A stretch of DNA of 64,000 nt from Pseudomonas sp. BGI-2. GTDB taxonomy: Bacteria > Pseudomonadota > Gammaproteobacteria > Pseudomonadales > Pseudomonadaceae. The number at the start of each line of letters is the position of its first letter. Position 1 is the first letter of the stretch. Below are positions 9,016-17,776 of the stretch, in pieces. The position numbers and the translations under genes are program-made. The notes below the pieces were generated by a model. It searched no databases and had not been told where the DNA came from. It was given only the letters and a program-made list of their open reading frames with translations. The stretch is from the NCBI RefSeq assembly GCF_004310295.1, contig NZ_SISB01000005.1, forward strand, positions 124,001 to 188,000, written 5' to 3'.

Positions 9016-9104
9016 TGTAGGAGTGAGCCTGCTCGCGATCGCGCCCGTCCATCAGCATTGATGTGACTGACACACCGCTATCGCGAGCAGGCTCACTCCT
9101 ACAA
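9016..9104. repeat. REP doublet, GTAGGAGTGAGCCTGCTCGCGA family
   Basis: Two inverted units with ends TGTAGGAGTGAGCC and GGCTCACTCCTACA around a roughly 45-bp centre. It is located just after the GlxA-type gene and before a bidirectional terminator. Confidence 0.9.
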
Positions 9105-9127
9105 GGTTTGCAGTGAACTCTGGACAT

Positions 9128-9159
9128 AAAAAAGGGCCTGCAATTGCAGGCCCTTTTTG
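9128..9159. terminator. Bidirectional terminator between glxA-like gene and zapE
   Basis: Perfect palindrome GGGCCTGCAATTGCAGGCCC with an A-run before and a T-run after it, so it can end both convergent transcripts. Confidence 0.92.
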
Positions 9160-9173
9160 TATGCCGAATCTGT

Positions 9174-10268
9174 TTAAGGCTTATGCGCCCGGGACAAAAA
9201 TTCGTGCGACTGCATTTCCAGCAGACGGCTAAGCGTGCGCTGGAACTCGAAGTTCAAGCGACCGCCGGTGTAGAGGTCTTTGAGCTCGACTTCAGCCGAG
9301 ATGATCAGCTTGACGTTACGGTCGTAGAACTCGTCGACCATGTTGATAAAGCGTCGGGCGATGTCGTCGGTGGTGACGCTCATCTGCTCGACACCGCTGA
9401 GCAATACGGCGTGGAAGATCTTGCCCAGTTCGATGTAATCGTTCTGGCTACGCGGGCCGTCGCACAGTTCGCGGAAGTCGAACCAGGCCACGTCATCACA
9501 GGTACGCAGTGCGCGAATCTCACGATTCTCGATCATCAGCACGTCATTCTCGATGGCCGCCGTGCATTCCGGTGTCAGGGCGCGGAAGCTCTTGCGCAGG
9601 CTTTCATGCGCGGCTTCGTCCAGCGGGAAGTGGAACAGCTCGGCTTGTTCGAGGTGACGCAGACGATAATCGACGCCGCTGTCGACGTTGACGATGTCAG
9701 TGTTCTGCTTGATCAGCGCAATGGCCGGCAGGAAGCGCGCACGTTGCAGGCCATCCTTGTACAGACCGTCCGGCACGATGTTCGAGGTCGCGACCAGGGT
9801 CACGCCGTTCTTGAACAGCTCTTCCATCAGCGTGCCGAGGATCATCGCATCGGTGATGTCGGACACGAAGAATTCATCGAAACAGATCACCCGGGCTTCG
9901 TCAGAGAAGCGCTTGGCAATGATGGTCAGCGGGTTCTTCTCACCGCCGAGGGTCTTCATCTCTTCGTGCACACGCTTCATGAAGCGGTGGAAGTGCGTGC
10001 GGACCTTTTCCTTGAACGGCAGCGCTTCGAAGAAGGTGTCGACCAGGTAAGTCTTGCCGCGGCCAACGCCGCCCCAGAAATACAGACCCTTGACCGGTGC
10101 CTGTTCTTTTTTGCCAAACAGTTTGCCGAGCAGGCCCGGCTTGTTGTTCGACGCAGCGACCAGATCGTCGTACAGGCGCTGCAAATGGCGCACCGCAGTT
10201 TCCTGCGAGGCGTCATGGAAGAATTCCGGGCGTTTCAGATCAGCTTGATATCGTTCTAGGGGCGTCAT
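9174..10268 (-). CDS. zapE: Cell division ATPase ZapE (AFG1 family)
   Basis: 364-residue AFG1-like P-loop ATPase; in E. coli ZapE associates with FtsZ late in division and destabilises its polymers in the presence of ATP. Walker A is GGVGRGKTYLVD (about residues 66-77) and Walker B is VICFDEFFVSDI (about 133-144). The AFG1 motif QLHR-like opening (MTPLERYQADL) is at the start. Upstream of it is trpS and its terminator, the conserved Pseudomonas neighbourhood. Confidence 0.94.
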   Translation of the reverse strand: MTPLERYQADLKRPEFFHDASQETAVRHLQRLYDDLVAASNNKPGLLGKLFGKKEQAPVKGLYFWGGVGRGKTYLVDTFFEALPFKEKVRTHFHRFMKRVHEEMKTLGGEKNPLTIIAKRFSDEARVICFDEFFVSDITDAMILGTLMEELFKNGVTLVATSNIVPDGLYKDGLQRARFLPAIALIKQNTDIVNVDSGVDYRLRHLEQAELFHFPLDEAAHESLRKSFRALTPECTAAIENDVLMIENREIRALRTCDDVAWFDFRELCDGPRSQNDYIELGKIFHAVLLSGVEQMSVTTDDIARRFINMVDEFYDRNVKLIISAEVELKDLYTGGRLNFEFQRTLSRLLEMQSHEFLSRAHKP

Positions 10269-10283
10269 AATTCGTTAGCAAGG

Positions 10284-10320
10284 CAACAAAAACGGGCCGT
10301 CACTGTAGCGACGGCCCGTG
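10284..10320 (-). terminator. Rho-independent terminator of trpS
   Basis: Stem GGGCCGTC/GACGGCCC; the AAAAAC run at its left gives the U-run on the leftward transcript. It separates trpS from zapE. Confidence 0.85.
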
Positions 10321-10358
10321 GGAATGGCAATCGGCCCTTGGTCGGACCGAGCCGCTGA

Positions 10359-11714
10359 TTATTCCTGAACAGGCGTCAGTGCAACCCGCAAGGCATCGAT
10401 GGCGAGATCGCGAGCAGTATCGTCAGCAAACGTCGGGCTGTCGGCCACGCACTCGCCTTCCAGCCAGACGCTGAAGCTGCGGTCTTCACTGCGCACATCC
10501 AACGGCTGACCCGACTGCAACTGCTTGGTCACCTGGCCGGCGGTTTTACCGTCAGCGAAGTTGCGCGACAGCAGCAGTTGCTCGCCATCGGCCGCCAGCA
10601 GACGGAAACGGAAACTGCTGTCTTCTTCGCGGAAGCTGACAAAACGCGCAGCCTTCGCGGCTTTCTTCTTGGTGGTGGCAGCGACTTTGGTCTGGGCCAC
10701 AAAAGAGCGCAGGCCGACCGCTTCACGCAGTTCGTGAAGGAACGGCGTGGCGACCGAACGCGCCTTTTTGGCGCCGATCTGCAGGATGTCTTCCAGGTCC
10801 GCCGGGCGCTCAATCAGCTGGTGATAACGCTCGCGGGATTCGCCCAGCTCACTGTCCAGCAACTGGAACAGACGATTCTTCGCTTCGCCCCAACCCAGAC
10901 CCTGCAACAGTTCGCTGCGGAATTCATCGGACTGCGCAGGGGTGGCGAAGGCCTGGAACAAGGTGAACAGGTGCGAATTGTCTGGATCTTTCGCCTCGCC
11001 TGGCGCACGGGAGTCGGTGACAATCCGCGAAATGGCGTCCTTCATTTCCTTGGCGCTGCTGAACAACGGAATGGTGTTGTCGTAGCTCTTCGACATTTTT
11101 CGACCGTCGAGGCCTGGCAGCGTGGCGACGCTTTCTTCGATCAGTGCCTCGGGCATGGTGAAGAATTCTTTGCCTTGGCCGAACAAGTGGTTGAAGCGCT
11201 GGCCGATGTCACGGGCCATCTCCACGTGCTGGATCTGGTCACGACCGACCGGAACCTTATGGGCGTTGAACATCAGAATGTCCGCCGCCATCAGCACCGG
11301 GTAGCTGTACAAGCCCATGGTGATGCCGGCGTCCGGGTCTTCTCCGGTTTCAACGTTCTTGTCCACCGACGCCTTGTAGGCGTGGGCACGGTTGAGCAGA
11401 CCCTTGGCGGCAACACAGGTCAGCAACCAGGTCAGCTCGGGGATTTCCGGGATGTCGGACTGGCGATAAAAGGTTACGCGGTCCACGTCCAGGCCACCGG
11501 CCAGCCAGGTCGCGGCGATTTCCAGACGCGAGCGCTGGATGCGCAGCGGGTCATCGCATTTGATCAGGGCGTGGTAGTCGGCCAGGAAGTAGAACGAATC
11601 GGCGTTGCTGTCACGGCTGGCGACGATCGCCGGGCGGATGGCGCCGGCGTAGTTGCCCAGGTGCGGCGTGCCGGTGGTGGTGATGCCGGTGAGGATGCGG
11701 GTACGAGTCGTCAT
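10359..11714 (-). CDS. trpS: Tryptophanyl-tRNA synthetase with C-terminal extension
   Basis: Class I synthetase charging tRNA-Trp. The HIGH-type motif is PHLGN near residue 15 and KMSKS is intact (GRKMSKSYDNTI). The catalytic and anticodon-binding parts occupy about residues 1-345. A further ~100 residues follow that ordinary ~335-residue TrpRS enzymes lack: an Ala/Lys linker and, from about 364, a segment like a DUF1508/YegP repeat (FRFRLLAADGEQLLLSRNF). Start MTTRTRILTGITTTG chosen by family alignment from memory. A serine hydrolase gene lies directly upstream. Confidence 0.95.
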   Translation of the reverse strand: MTTRTRILTGITTTGTPHLGNYAGAIRPAIVASRDSNADSFYFLADYHALIKCDDPLRIQRSRLEIAATWLAGGLDVDRVTFYRQSDIPEIPELTWLLTCVAAKGLLNRAHAYKASVDKNVETGEDPDAGITMGLYSYPVLMAADILMFNAHKVPVGRDQIQHVEMARDIGQRFNHLFGQGKEFFTMPEALIEESVATLPGLDGRKMSKSYDNTIPLFSSAKEMKDAISRIVTDSRAPGEAKDPDNSHLFTLFQAFATPAQSDEFRSELLQGLGWGEAKNRLFQLLDSELGESRERYHQLIERPADLEDILQIGAKKARSVATPFLHELREAVGLRSFVAQTKVAATTKKKAAKAARFVSFREEDSSFRFRLLAADGEQLLLSRNFADGKTAGQVTKQLQSGQPLDVRSEDRSFSVWLEGECVADSPTFADDTARDLAIDALRVALTPVQE

Positions 11715-11738
11715 GGGTAATCGCTTGTCAGACTGCAA

Positions 11739-12368
11739 TCAATTCGAAAGACGCGGCAGGATCAGATCCTTGAGATCGGTCAGCTTGCCATGAAAAAAGT
11801 GTCCGCATTCTGCCACTTTCAGCAGCTCATGGGGGCGTTCGAGTGTCGAGGACCAATCGTAGACGGCTTGCGGATCGATGACTTCGTCGGTTTCCGGCTG
11901 GATCAGGGTCAGTGCACCGTTTTGCGGCAGTTGATCCTGATCGCCAAGGCGCATGACCGCTGGCGCGACCATGAACAGATGTTTCAGCTGTTCGCCCTTG
12001 GCTTCCAGGCGTCCGCCGAGACTTGCTGCAACAAAACCGCCGAAGGAGAATCCGAACAGGGTCAGCGGCATGTCAGGATGTTTGGCCCGCAGCCATTCGG
12101 CCGCTGCCTGGGCGTCATCGACTTCACCGGTACCCATGTCGTGGCTGCCTTCGCTGGCACCGACGCCCCGGTAGTTGAAACGCAAAGTAATCAAACCAGC
12201 GTCGCGCGCCGTGCGCTGCAGGGTCGAGACCACTTTGTTGAGCATGGTGCCGCCCTGCACCGGGTTCGGATGACAGATCAGCGCGATGCCGCGCGGCTGC
12301 TCATTGTCGAGGTAAAGGGCTTCCAATTGGCCGACCGGGCCATCAATCACTACAGGGGTTTCGCGCAT
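11739..12368 (-). CDS. Alpha/beta hydrolase (COG2945-like)
   Basis: 209-residue predicted serine hydrolase. The nucleophile elbow is GFSFGG (Ser about residue 106), an early HPNPVQGGTM segment is typical of the COG2945 group, and a late CGHFFHG supplies the likely catalytic His; the acid is probably in ETDEVIDP. Start MRETPVVIDG chosen because the 51 upstream residues show no hydrolase character. It is 24 bp upstream of trpS on the same strand, so probably cotranscribed. The substrate is unknown. Confidence 0.88.
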   Translation of the reverse strand: MRETPVVIDGPVGQLEALYLDNEQPRGIALICHPNPVQGGTMLNKVVSTLQRTARDAGLITLRFNYRGVGASEGSHDMGTGEVDDAQAAAEWLRAKHPDMPLTLFGFSFGGFVAASLGGRLEAKGEQLKHLFMVAPAVMRLGDQDQLPQNGALTLIQPETDEVIDPQAVYDWSSTLERPHELLKVAECGHFFHGKLTDLKDLILPRLSN

Positions 12369-12512
12369 AAGCAAGGAAGGAACTCCGTGACCTCGAATCG
12401 GGTCGACTCGTCTAGCAAATTGTCTGTGCCAATCTATTGCGAGTGAATCGCGGTATACAGCGCAGGTTCGAGCCGTTAACGTAAAGCAAAGCCGTTTATA
12501 GAGGAAGGACTC

Positions 12513-12947
12513 GTGGAACACTCGCTCTTAGTTTGGTTGTTGCCGACTCTTGCCCTGGTTGTGGGTGTCGCCATTGGTTTCCTGATCGCTCGCCTGGTGC
12601 CGAATGCTGCGCCTAGCAGCACACAACGTCAGCTGGATGACATTCAGGAACGTTTCGACAGTTATCAGAACGAAGTGGTCACCCACTTCAACAGCACTGC
12701 AACACTGGTCAAGAAACTCACTGCGAGCTATCAGGAAGTGCAGGATCACCTCGCCGAGGGTGCCAACCGCCTGGCCCTGGACGAGCAGACTCGTCAACGC
12801 TTGCTGGCCGCCCTGCACGCCGACGCTGCCGTGGCACCACGGGAACGCCTGACGCCACCGCGCAATCAGGAGCCGCCTCGCGACTACGCCCCCAAAGCCC
12901 CGAACGCGCCGGGCATGCTCGATGAACATTACGGCCTGAAGAAGTAA
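12513..12947 (+). CDS. zapG: Cell-envelope/division protein ZapG (YhcB, DUF1043)
   Basis: 144 residues: one N-terminal membrane helix (LPTLALVVGVAIGFLIARLV, about 8-27), then a coiled-coil region rich in Gln/Glu and a disordered Pro-rich tail. YhcB links cell elongation, division and envelope synthesis in E. coli. GTG start with a strong AGGAAGG ribosome site. It is transcribed away from the hydrolase-trpS unit and ends at a clear terminator. Confidence 0.92.
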   Translation: MEHSLLVWLLPTLALVVGVAIGFLIARLVPNAAPSSTQRQLDDIQERFDSYQNEVVTHFNSTATLVKKLTASYQEVQDHLAEGANRLALDEQTRQRLLAALHADAAVAPRERLTPPRNQEPPRDYAPKAPNAPGMLDEHYGLKK

Positions 12948-12963
12948 TCAGGTTTCACGACAC

Positions 12964-13005
12964 AAAAAAGCCCTCGGACGAGTGATTGTCCGGGGGCTTT
13001 TTTTA
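12964..13005 (+). terminator. Terminator of zapG
   Basis: Imperfect stem AAGCCCTCGGAC/GTCCGGGGGCTT followed by seven T residues, 16 bp after the zapG stop. Confidence 0.88.
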
Positions 13006-13030
13006 ATTCTGAAGTTTTCATCGCCAGTTC

Positions 13031-13127
13031 TGGCCCCATCGCGAGCGGGCTCGCTCCCACAGTGGACCGAGTGTTGGATCGGTTCGCGGTCACCTGTGGG
13101 AGCGAGCCTGCTCGCGATGGGGCCAGT
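13031..13127. repeat. REP doublet with GGCCCCATCGCGAGC ends
   Basis: Inverted copies of CTGGCCCCATCGCGAGCGGG and its complement at both ends, with CTCGCTCCCACAG/CTGTGGGAGCGAG inside, in the convergent gap between zapG and the OmpA-like gene. Confidence 0.9.
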
Positions 13128-13136
13128 GCTGGCGAC

Positions 13137-13178
13137 AAAAAAACCCGCCCGATCTGCTGAGGATCGGGCGGGCTTTTT
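13137..13178. terminator. Bidirectional terminator after OmpA-like gene
   Basis: Stem CCCGCCCGATC/GATCGGGCGGG with an A-run left and TTTTT right; the leftward OmpA-like transcript is the main user. Confidence 0.88.
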
Positions 13179-13208
13179 GCCTGGGGTTCAGTCAGGCTTT
13201 TGCGGTCA

Positions 13209-13916
13209 CTACTGGGTCGGTTGCGAATACTGCTGGCCCGGAATCGCCTTCAGGTTGACCTCGACCCGGCGGTTCTGCGCCCGGCCATTGACGTCACCGT
13301 TGCTGGCAATCGGGTTATCCGGCCCGGCACCGCGAGCCGACAGGTTGGCGCCGCTGACACCTTGCGAGGTCAGGTAAGTCGCCACGCTCTGGGCCCGACG
13401 CTGGGACAGGTCCATGTTGTGCTGACGGGCACCCGTGCTGTCGGTGTAGCCGACGATTTCGATCTGGTTCTGGCTGAACTCCTTGAGCGAGCCTGCCAGG
13501 TTGTTCAGCGGCTGGTAGAAGCTGGAGGCGATATTCGCCGAATCGGTGGCGAACGTGATGTTGCCCGGCATGATCAGCTTGATCTGATCGCCCTGACGCT
13601 GCACTTCGACACCGGTATTGGCCATGCTGGCACGCAGCTTCTTCTCTTGCTGGTCAGCGTAATAACCGTAACCGGCAGCGGAAGCACCTACCACGGCGGC
13701 GCCAATCAGCGCGCCCTTGCCACGGTTGTCGTGACCGATGGCGGCACCGGCCAGCGCACCGGCCAGCGCGCCGAGGCCACCGTATTTTGCGGTTTTGCTC
13801 ATGCCCGTGGAGCCACCGTCGGCCTGGCCCTGGTTGTCGTAAGGGTTAGGCGAGGCGCAGCCAGACAGCAAGGCCACAGCCGTAGCGACAATAATCAAAC
13901 GCTGCTTGGTGAACAT
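13209..13916 (-). CDS. OmpA-family lipoprotein with glycine zipper (YiaD-like)
   Basis: 235 residues. The signal peptide ends in a lipobox (LLSGCAS, Cys about 20), so it should be lipid-anchored. A glycine-zipper region (GGLGALAGALAGAAIG, about 45-85) precedes a C-terminal OmpA-like peptidoglycan-binding domain (GYTDSTGARQHNMDLSQRRA; GAGPDNPIASN). This is the plan of E. coli YiaD. The start at MFTKQRLIIV opens the signal peptide. The job is probably to fix the outer membrane to the peptidoglycan. Single gene with its own terminator. Confidence 0.92.
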   Translation of the reverse strand: MFTKQRLIIVATAVALLSGCASPNPYDNQGQADGGSTGMSKTAKYGGLGALAGALAGAAIGHDNRGKGALIGAAVVGASAAGYGYYADQQEKKLRASMANTGVEVQRQGDQIKLIMPGNITFATDSANIASSFYQPLNNLAGSLKEFSQNQIEIVGYTDSTGARQHNMDLSQRRAQSVATYLTSQGVSGANLSARGAGPDNPIASNGDVNGRAQNRRVEVNLKAIPGQQYSQPTQ

Positions 13917-14018
13917 GAAGAGCTCCTGGTTTTTGCATTCTGTGGTGCAACAGACTAAGGCATTGGACCTTTGCGGGCGTTGGATCATTTTGGCCGACGA
14001 AAATTCCGTCGGTTACAT

Positions 14019-14660
14019 TTAAGCCCGCACAAAAGGGTTCTCGCGCATTTCATCGCCCAGGCGCGTGTCCGGACCATGCCCGGTCACGACAGTCGCCTCT
14101 TCGTCGAGCGTATAAAGCCGCTGCTTGATCGACCGCACGATGGTCGCCTGATCGCCACCCCACAAATCCGTGCGCCCTACCCCACGACGAAACAACGTGT
14201 CTCCGGCAATCAGCAGCTTAGCCTCGGAAAACCAAAAGCTCATGGAACCCGGTGTATGACCCGGCGTGTGCAGCGCCACGCCGCAACCACAGGCCAGCTC
14301 TTCATCGTCGGCCAACCAGCGGTCCGGCGACGGCACCGGCGTGTAAGGCACACCGAACATCTGGCACTGCATCTCCAGATTGTCCCAAAGGAACTGATCT
14401 TCTTTATGCAGGTGCAGAGTCGCGCCGGTTTTCTCCTTGAGCTGACCGGAGGCCAGGAAGTGATCCAGGTGCGCATGGGTATGGATGATGCTGACCACTT
14501 TCAGTCCCAAGGCGTCGAGGCGCGCGAGGATCAGTTCGTGATTGCCGCCAGGGTCGACCACGATGGCTTTTTTGGTGATCGGATCGCCGATGATCGTGCA
14601 GTTGCATTGCAACGGGCCGACGGGGAAGGTTTCGCGAATCAGGGTGGGCTGCTGGGACAT
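14019..14660 (-). CDS. MBL-fold metallo-hydrolase (glyoxalase-II/YcbL-like)
   Basis: 213 residues with the full metallo-beta-lactamase set: HTHAHLDH (metal sites 1 and 2), TPGHTPGS, the bridging Asp in GDTLFRRGVGR, and the late His in VTGHGPDT. The short length, without the extra C-terminal glutathione-binding helices of GloB, fits the YcbL-type group. Start MSQQPTLIRETF chosen; residues upstream are not conserved-looking. Some relatives have weak glyoxalase II activity; the true substrate is not evident. Confidence 0.9.
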   Translation of the reverse strand: MSQQPTLIRETFPVGPLQCNCTIIGDPITKKAIVVDPGGNHELILARLDALGLKVVSIIHTHAHLDHFLASGQLKEKTGATLHLHKEDQFLWDNLEMQCQMFGVPYTPVPSPDRWLADDEELACGCGVALHTPGHTPGSMSFWFSEAKLLIAGDTLFRRGVGRTDLWGGDQATIVRSIKQRLYTLDEEATVVTGHGPDTRLGDEMRENPFVRA

Positions 14661-14748
14661 CTGGGCATGCTCGGAAAACAAGGATGGGCAATATTGGCAC
14701 AAAACCGTATCAAGTCTTTTTGTGGACCCGGCAGATCTCGAAAATGCG

Positions 14749-17487
14749 CTACTTCAGCAAGCCCAACTCTTTGGCCCGCGCCACCGCCTGTGTACGCCGC
14801 TCAACTCCAAGTTTGCTGTTGATGTGGCTGGCATGGGTTTTCACCGTGTGCAAGGAAATGAACAGCTGATCGCTGATCTCCTGGTTTGAGCAACCCTGGG
14901 CAATCAGTTGCAGGACGGCCAGCTCACGGGTGCTGAGCGTCTCCGCGCCTGGGGATAACTCCAACGCCGGACGTGAGGCAGCGGCAGGAAGTTTTTCTAC
15001 AAGGTTTTGCGAAACAGCTGTTTGGGCGCAGAGTTGCAGTTGCCCGCGCAGCCAGTCCGGGTGTTCAGCCAGCAATCCGTCGAACGGTTGCAGGACGCCG
15101 CCGGTTGCCGCTTCCAACGCCTGGACCAGCGCCTTGCGGGCCTCGGGTTCACGACCGCCAGCCAACAACAGGGTAATTTTTTGAGTCAGCGCCATCACGC
15201 TGAGCATTTGTCGTCCCGATTTCTGCCCATGCTCAAGCAACGCGTTCAAACGCCCCTCGGCCAGCATCGGTTGCCCCTGAATCACCTCCAGCAAGGCTTG
15301 CTGCAATTCGATATGCAGCGGCAGCTGTGGATGGAATTCCGGCGGCGCTGCCGCGTGGTCGCCGTTGTAGGTCTGGCCCAGTCGCGCCAGCCAGGCTTCG
15401 GCCAGATCGGTACGCCCCTGAGCCAGCCAGAGTTCGCATTTGACCAGGGTGATCATCGCCAGGTAATAGATCGGCGGCACGTCCCAGATGTGCATCAGGC
15501 GTTCGGCTTCGGCGAGTTCGGCGAAGGCTTTGGCGAACTCGCCGCTGCTGCCCTCCAGCCGGGCGATCACGCAGTGGCCGATCAATACGCTGATATCACG
15601 ACAGGCTCGGGCTTCACTCAACCCGGCTTGTAAACGCGCCCGCGCGGCTTGCGGTTGCAAGCGCACAGCCAGCAAAAAGCCCTCGTACAAGGTCAGGCGC
15701 GCACGCACGGCGTAAAGCCGTTGCGGGGATAACCCTTGCAGACGTTGCAGGCCCTGACGGACTTCTTGCAGCGAGCGCATGATTTCCCCACGCGCTTGCA
15801 ACACGCGCGCGCGGTCGTAATGGGCCAGCGCTTCGAACAGTGGGTTGCCGACCCGCTGCGCCAATTCCAGCGATTCGCGGTTCAAGCTGCGTGCACGCCA
15901 CAGGTCGCCATCGGCGATCGCCAGGTTGGACAGGGTCGAAAGACACATCAGACGTTGCCCGTAGCGCTTGGCTGGCAGGCTCTCCAGCGCTTCGGTGCAG
16001 TAGAGTTGCGTGAGCGCGCGATTGCCTCGGCCCCGGGCGATGATGCCGCTCAGCGCCAGCCATTGCGCCAGCATGGACTTCTGCGCGGTGGCCGACGGGG
16101 CAGGCAGGAAGCGGCTCAAGTGGGCCGCCAGCTCCTCGGCAGCGTCCAGCTGACAGGCCAGCCCCAAGGCCCAGCTGTAAAGCACGATCAGCCGCGGCGT
16201 GCTGATCAACAGGCTGTCGGGCAAGTCCATTTTCCAGCGCAGCAGCATGCCGACGTTCTGTTCGGCGAGCAGTTGTTCTTCAGAGAGGTTTTGCACCAGG
16301 TTCGCCGCAACGTCCTGATGCCCGGCCCGCAATGCCTGCTCCACTGCCTCATCGATCAACCCCTGAGCATTGAACCAGCGACAGGCGCGCAGATGCAGAC
16401 TGGCGGCCGGCACTATCGACTGAGCGGTTGGCCGGGTACGCAGCAGGTCGGAAAACAGGTGGTGATAGCGATACCAGTGGCCGTGCTCGTCCAGCGGCAC
16501 CAGGAACACTTGGTGCGCCTGAAGGAAACGCAGAATTTCGGCACTGTCATGGGCCTCGCGAACGGCATCGCAGAGCTCGCTGCAAAAACGTTCCTGAGGC
16601 GCGGTGTCGTAAAGGAATGACTGCACTTCGGCGGGCAGGCAATCGATGACTTCTTCGAGCAGGTAATCGCGAATCAACCCTTCCCCGCCATGCAACGACT
16701 GCGGCAACGCACCGTCGGTGCCCGCCTCAGAGGCCGCCAGCAACCAGAAACGCAGACCGGCGACCCAGCCTTCACTGCGCTGGATCAGGCTTTCCAAGGC
16801 CTCGCCACGCAAGGAGGTGCTGTGTCGATCAAGCAACGTGAGGGCTTCATCGTGGGTCAGGCGAAGGTCGTGCTCATGCAACTCGAGCAGTTGCCGTGAC
16901 AGGCGCAAACGCGCCAGGTGCCAGTCCGGACGCTGTCGACTGGTCACCATGACCAGCAAGCCATCGGGTAAATGATTGAGGAAAAACTGCAGGCAGCGAT
17001 CGAGCACCGGGCCCTGGGCCAGATGATAGTCATCCAGCACCAGCAGCAAAGGTGTCATCGGCGAAAGGTGGATGGCCAGCTCATCAAGCAGACCATCGAG
17101 CCATTCTTCGAAGGCGAATGGCTGATGGCGCTGGCGCATTTTCAGCAGGCCCAGGGCCTGGCTGCCGAGCTTCGGAAAGTAGTCCTGAAGACCTTCGAGC
17201 ATGCGCTCGAGGAAACGGCCAGGATCGCTGTCTCGAGGACTCAACCCCAGCCACAGACTGTGCCAATGGGCCGGCAGCCCCTGGCAGAACTCCACCGCCA
17301 ATGAACTTTTGCCGAACCCGGCGGGTGCGCTGACCAGCAACAGCCTGCCACCGAGGCCGGCACTCAGGCGCTCGCACAGACGAGGCCGCAGCACATGGCC
17401 GTCAGGCAACGGGGGCCGAAAAAAGCGCCCGTCCAGTGCCGCGACGGCAACGCTTGCAGGGCCCGGGAGTGGGGACAGATCAGTCAT
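14749..17487 (-). CDS. MalT-type LuxR transcriptional regulator (STAND ATPase)
   Basis: 912-residue regulator. Walker A (APAGFGKSSLA, residues 54-64) and Walker B (LLLVLDDYH, about 140) define an N-terminal STAND ATPase; the middle is a helical, TPR-like ligand or partner domain; the last 65 residues are a LuxR helix-turn-helix (LSTRELAVLQLIAQGCSNQE ... HTVKTHASHINSKLG). MalT-type proteins oligomerise on ATP and inducer binding. It is downstream of the DUF1302-DUF1329 pair but separated from it by a terminator, so it has its own promoter. The likely targets are those neighbours and the acyl-CoA ligase gene. Confidence 0.92.
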   Translation of the reverse strand: MTDLSPLPGPASVAVAALDGRFFRPPLPDGHVLRPRLCERLSAGLGGRLLLVSAPAGFGKSSLAVEFCQGLPAHWHSLWLGLSPRDSDPGRFLERMLEGLQDYFPKLGSQALGLLKMRQRHQPFAFEEWLDGLLDELAIHLSPMTPLLLVLDDYHLAQGPVLDRCLQFFLNHLPDGLLVMVTSRQRPDWHLARLRLSRQLLELHEHDLRLTHDEALTLLDRHSTSLRGEALESLIQRSEGWVAGLRFWLLAASEAGTDGALPQSLHGGEGLIRDYLLEEVIDCLPAEVQSFLYDTAPQERFCSELCDAVREAHDSAEILRFLQAHQVFLVPLDEHGHWYRYHHLFSDLLRTRPTAQSIVPAASLHLRACRWFNAQGLIDEAVEQALRAGHQDVAANLVQNLSEEQLLAEQNVGMLLRWKMDLPDSLLISTPRLIVLYSWALGLACQLDAAEELAAHLSRFLPAPSATAQKSMLAQWLALSGIIARGRGNRALTQLYCTEALESLPAKRYGQRLMCLSTLSNLAIADGDLWRARSLNRESLELAQRVGNPLFEALAHYDRARVLQARGEIMRSLQEVRQGLQRLQGLSPQRLYAVRARLTLYEGFLLAVRLQPQAARARLQAGLSEARACRDISVLIGHCVIARLEGSSGEFAKAFAELAEAERLMHIWDVPPIYYLAMITLVKCELWLAQGRTDLAEAWLARLGQTYNGDHAAAPPEFHPQLPLHIELQQALLEVIQGQPMLAEGRLNALLEHGQKSGRQMLSVMALTQKITLLLAGGREPEARKALVQALEAATGGVLQPFDGLLAEHPDWLRGQLQLCAQTAVSQNLVEKLPAAASRPALELSPGAETLSTRELAVLQLIAQGCSNQEISDQLFISLHTVKTHASHINSKLGVERRTQAVARAKELGLLK

Positions 17488-17593
17488 GGCCGGCTCTTGT
17501 TTGAATTGCGGGTGGCGGCGTTGCAGATGTCCGCAGACTATCGGTAAACGAAGAGGGAATGAAGGTTATTGCTACAAATGGCTACAAAAAGAA

Positions 17594-17692
17594 TGTAGGA
17601 GCGAGGCTTGCCCGCGATCGGGGATGACGCGGTGTATCTGAAAACATGCGATGTAGATACGGACGCCTTCGCGAGCAAGCTTCGCTCCTACG
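17594..17692. repeat. REP doublet, GTAGGAGCGAGGCTTGCCCGCGA family
   Basis: Left unit TGTAGGAGCGAGGCTTGCCC and right unit GCGAGCAAGCTTCGCTCCTA in inverted order around a non-repetitive 45-bp centre. It sits between the LuxR gene and the DUF1329 terminator. Confidence 0.85.
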
Positions 17693-17711
17693 GATGCATG
17701 GATGACCAGGC

Positions 17712-17748
17712 AAAAAAAAAAACGCCCCGAACCAGTCGGGGCGTTTTT
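17712..17748 (-). terminator. Terminator of the DUF1302-DUF1329 transcript
   Basis: Stem ACGCCCCGA/TCGGGGCGT; the long A-run at the left is the U-run for the leftward transcript. It uncouples the LuxR gene from the pair upstream. Confidence 0.88.
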
Positions 17749-17776
17749 CGAGGATGCGGCCTCGGTTCAGTGCAGG

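Noticed and set aside
14749..17487. LuxR gene as a quorum-sensing regulator
   Set aside because: There is no acyl-homoserine-lactone-binding domain and no luxI neighbour; the Walker motifs and length identify a MalT-type STAND protein.
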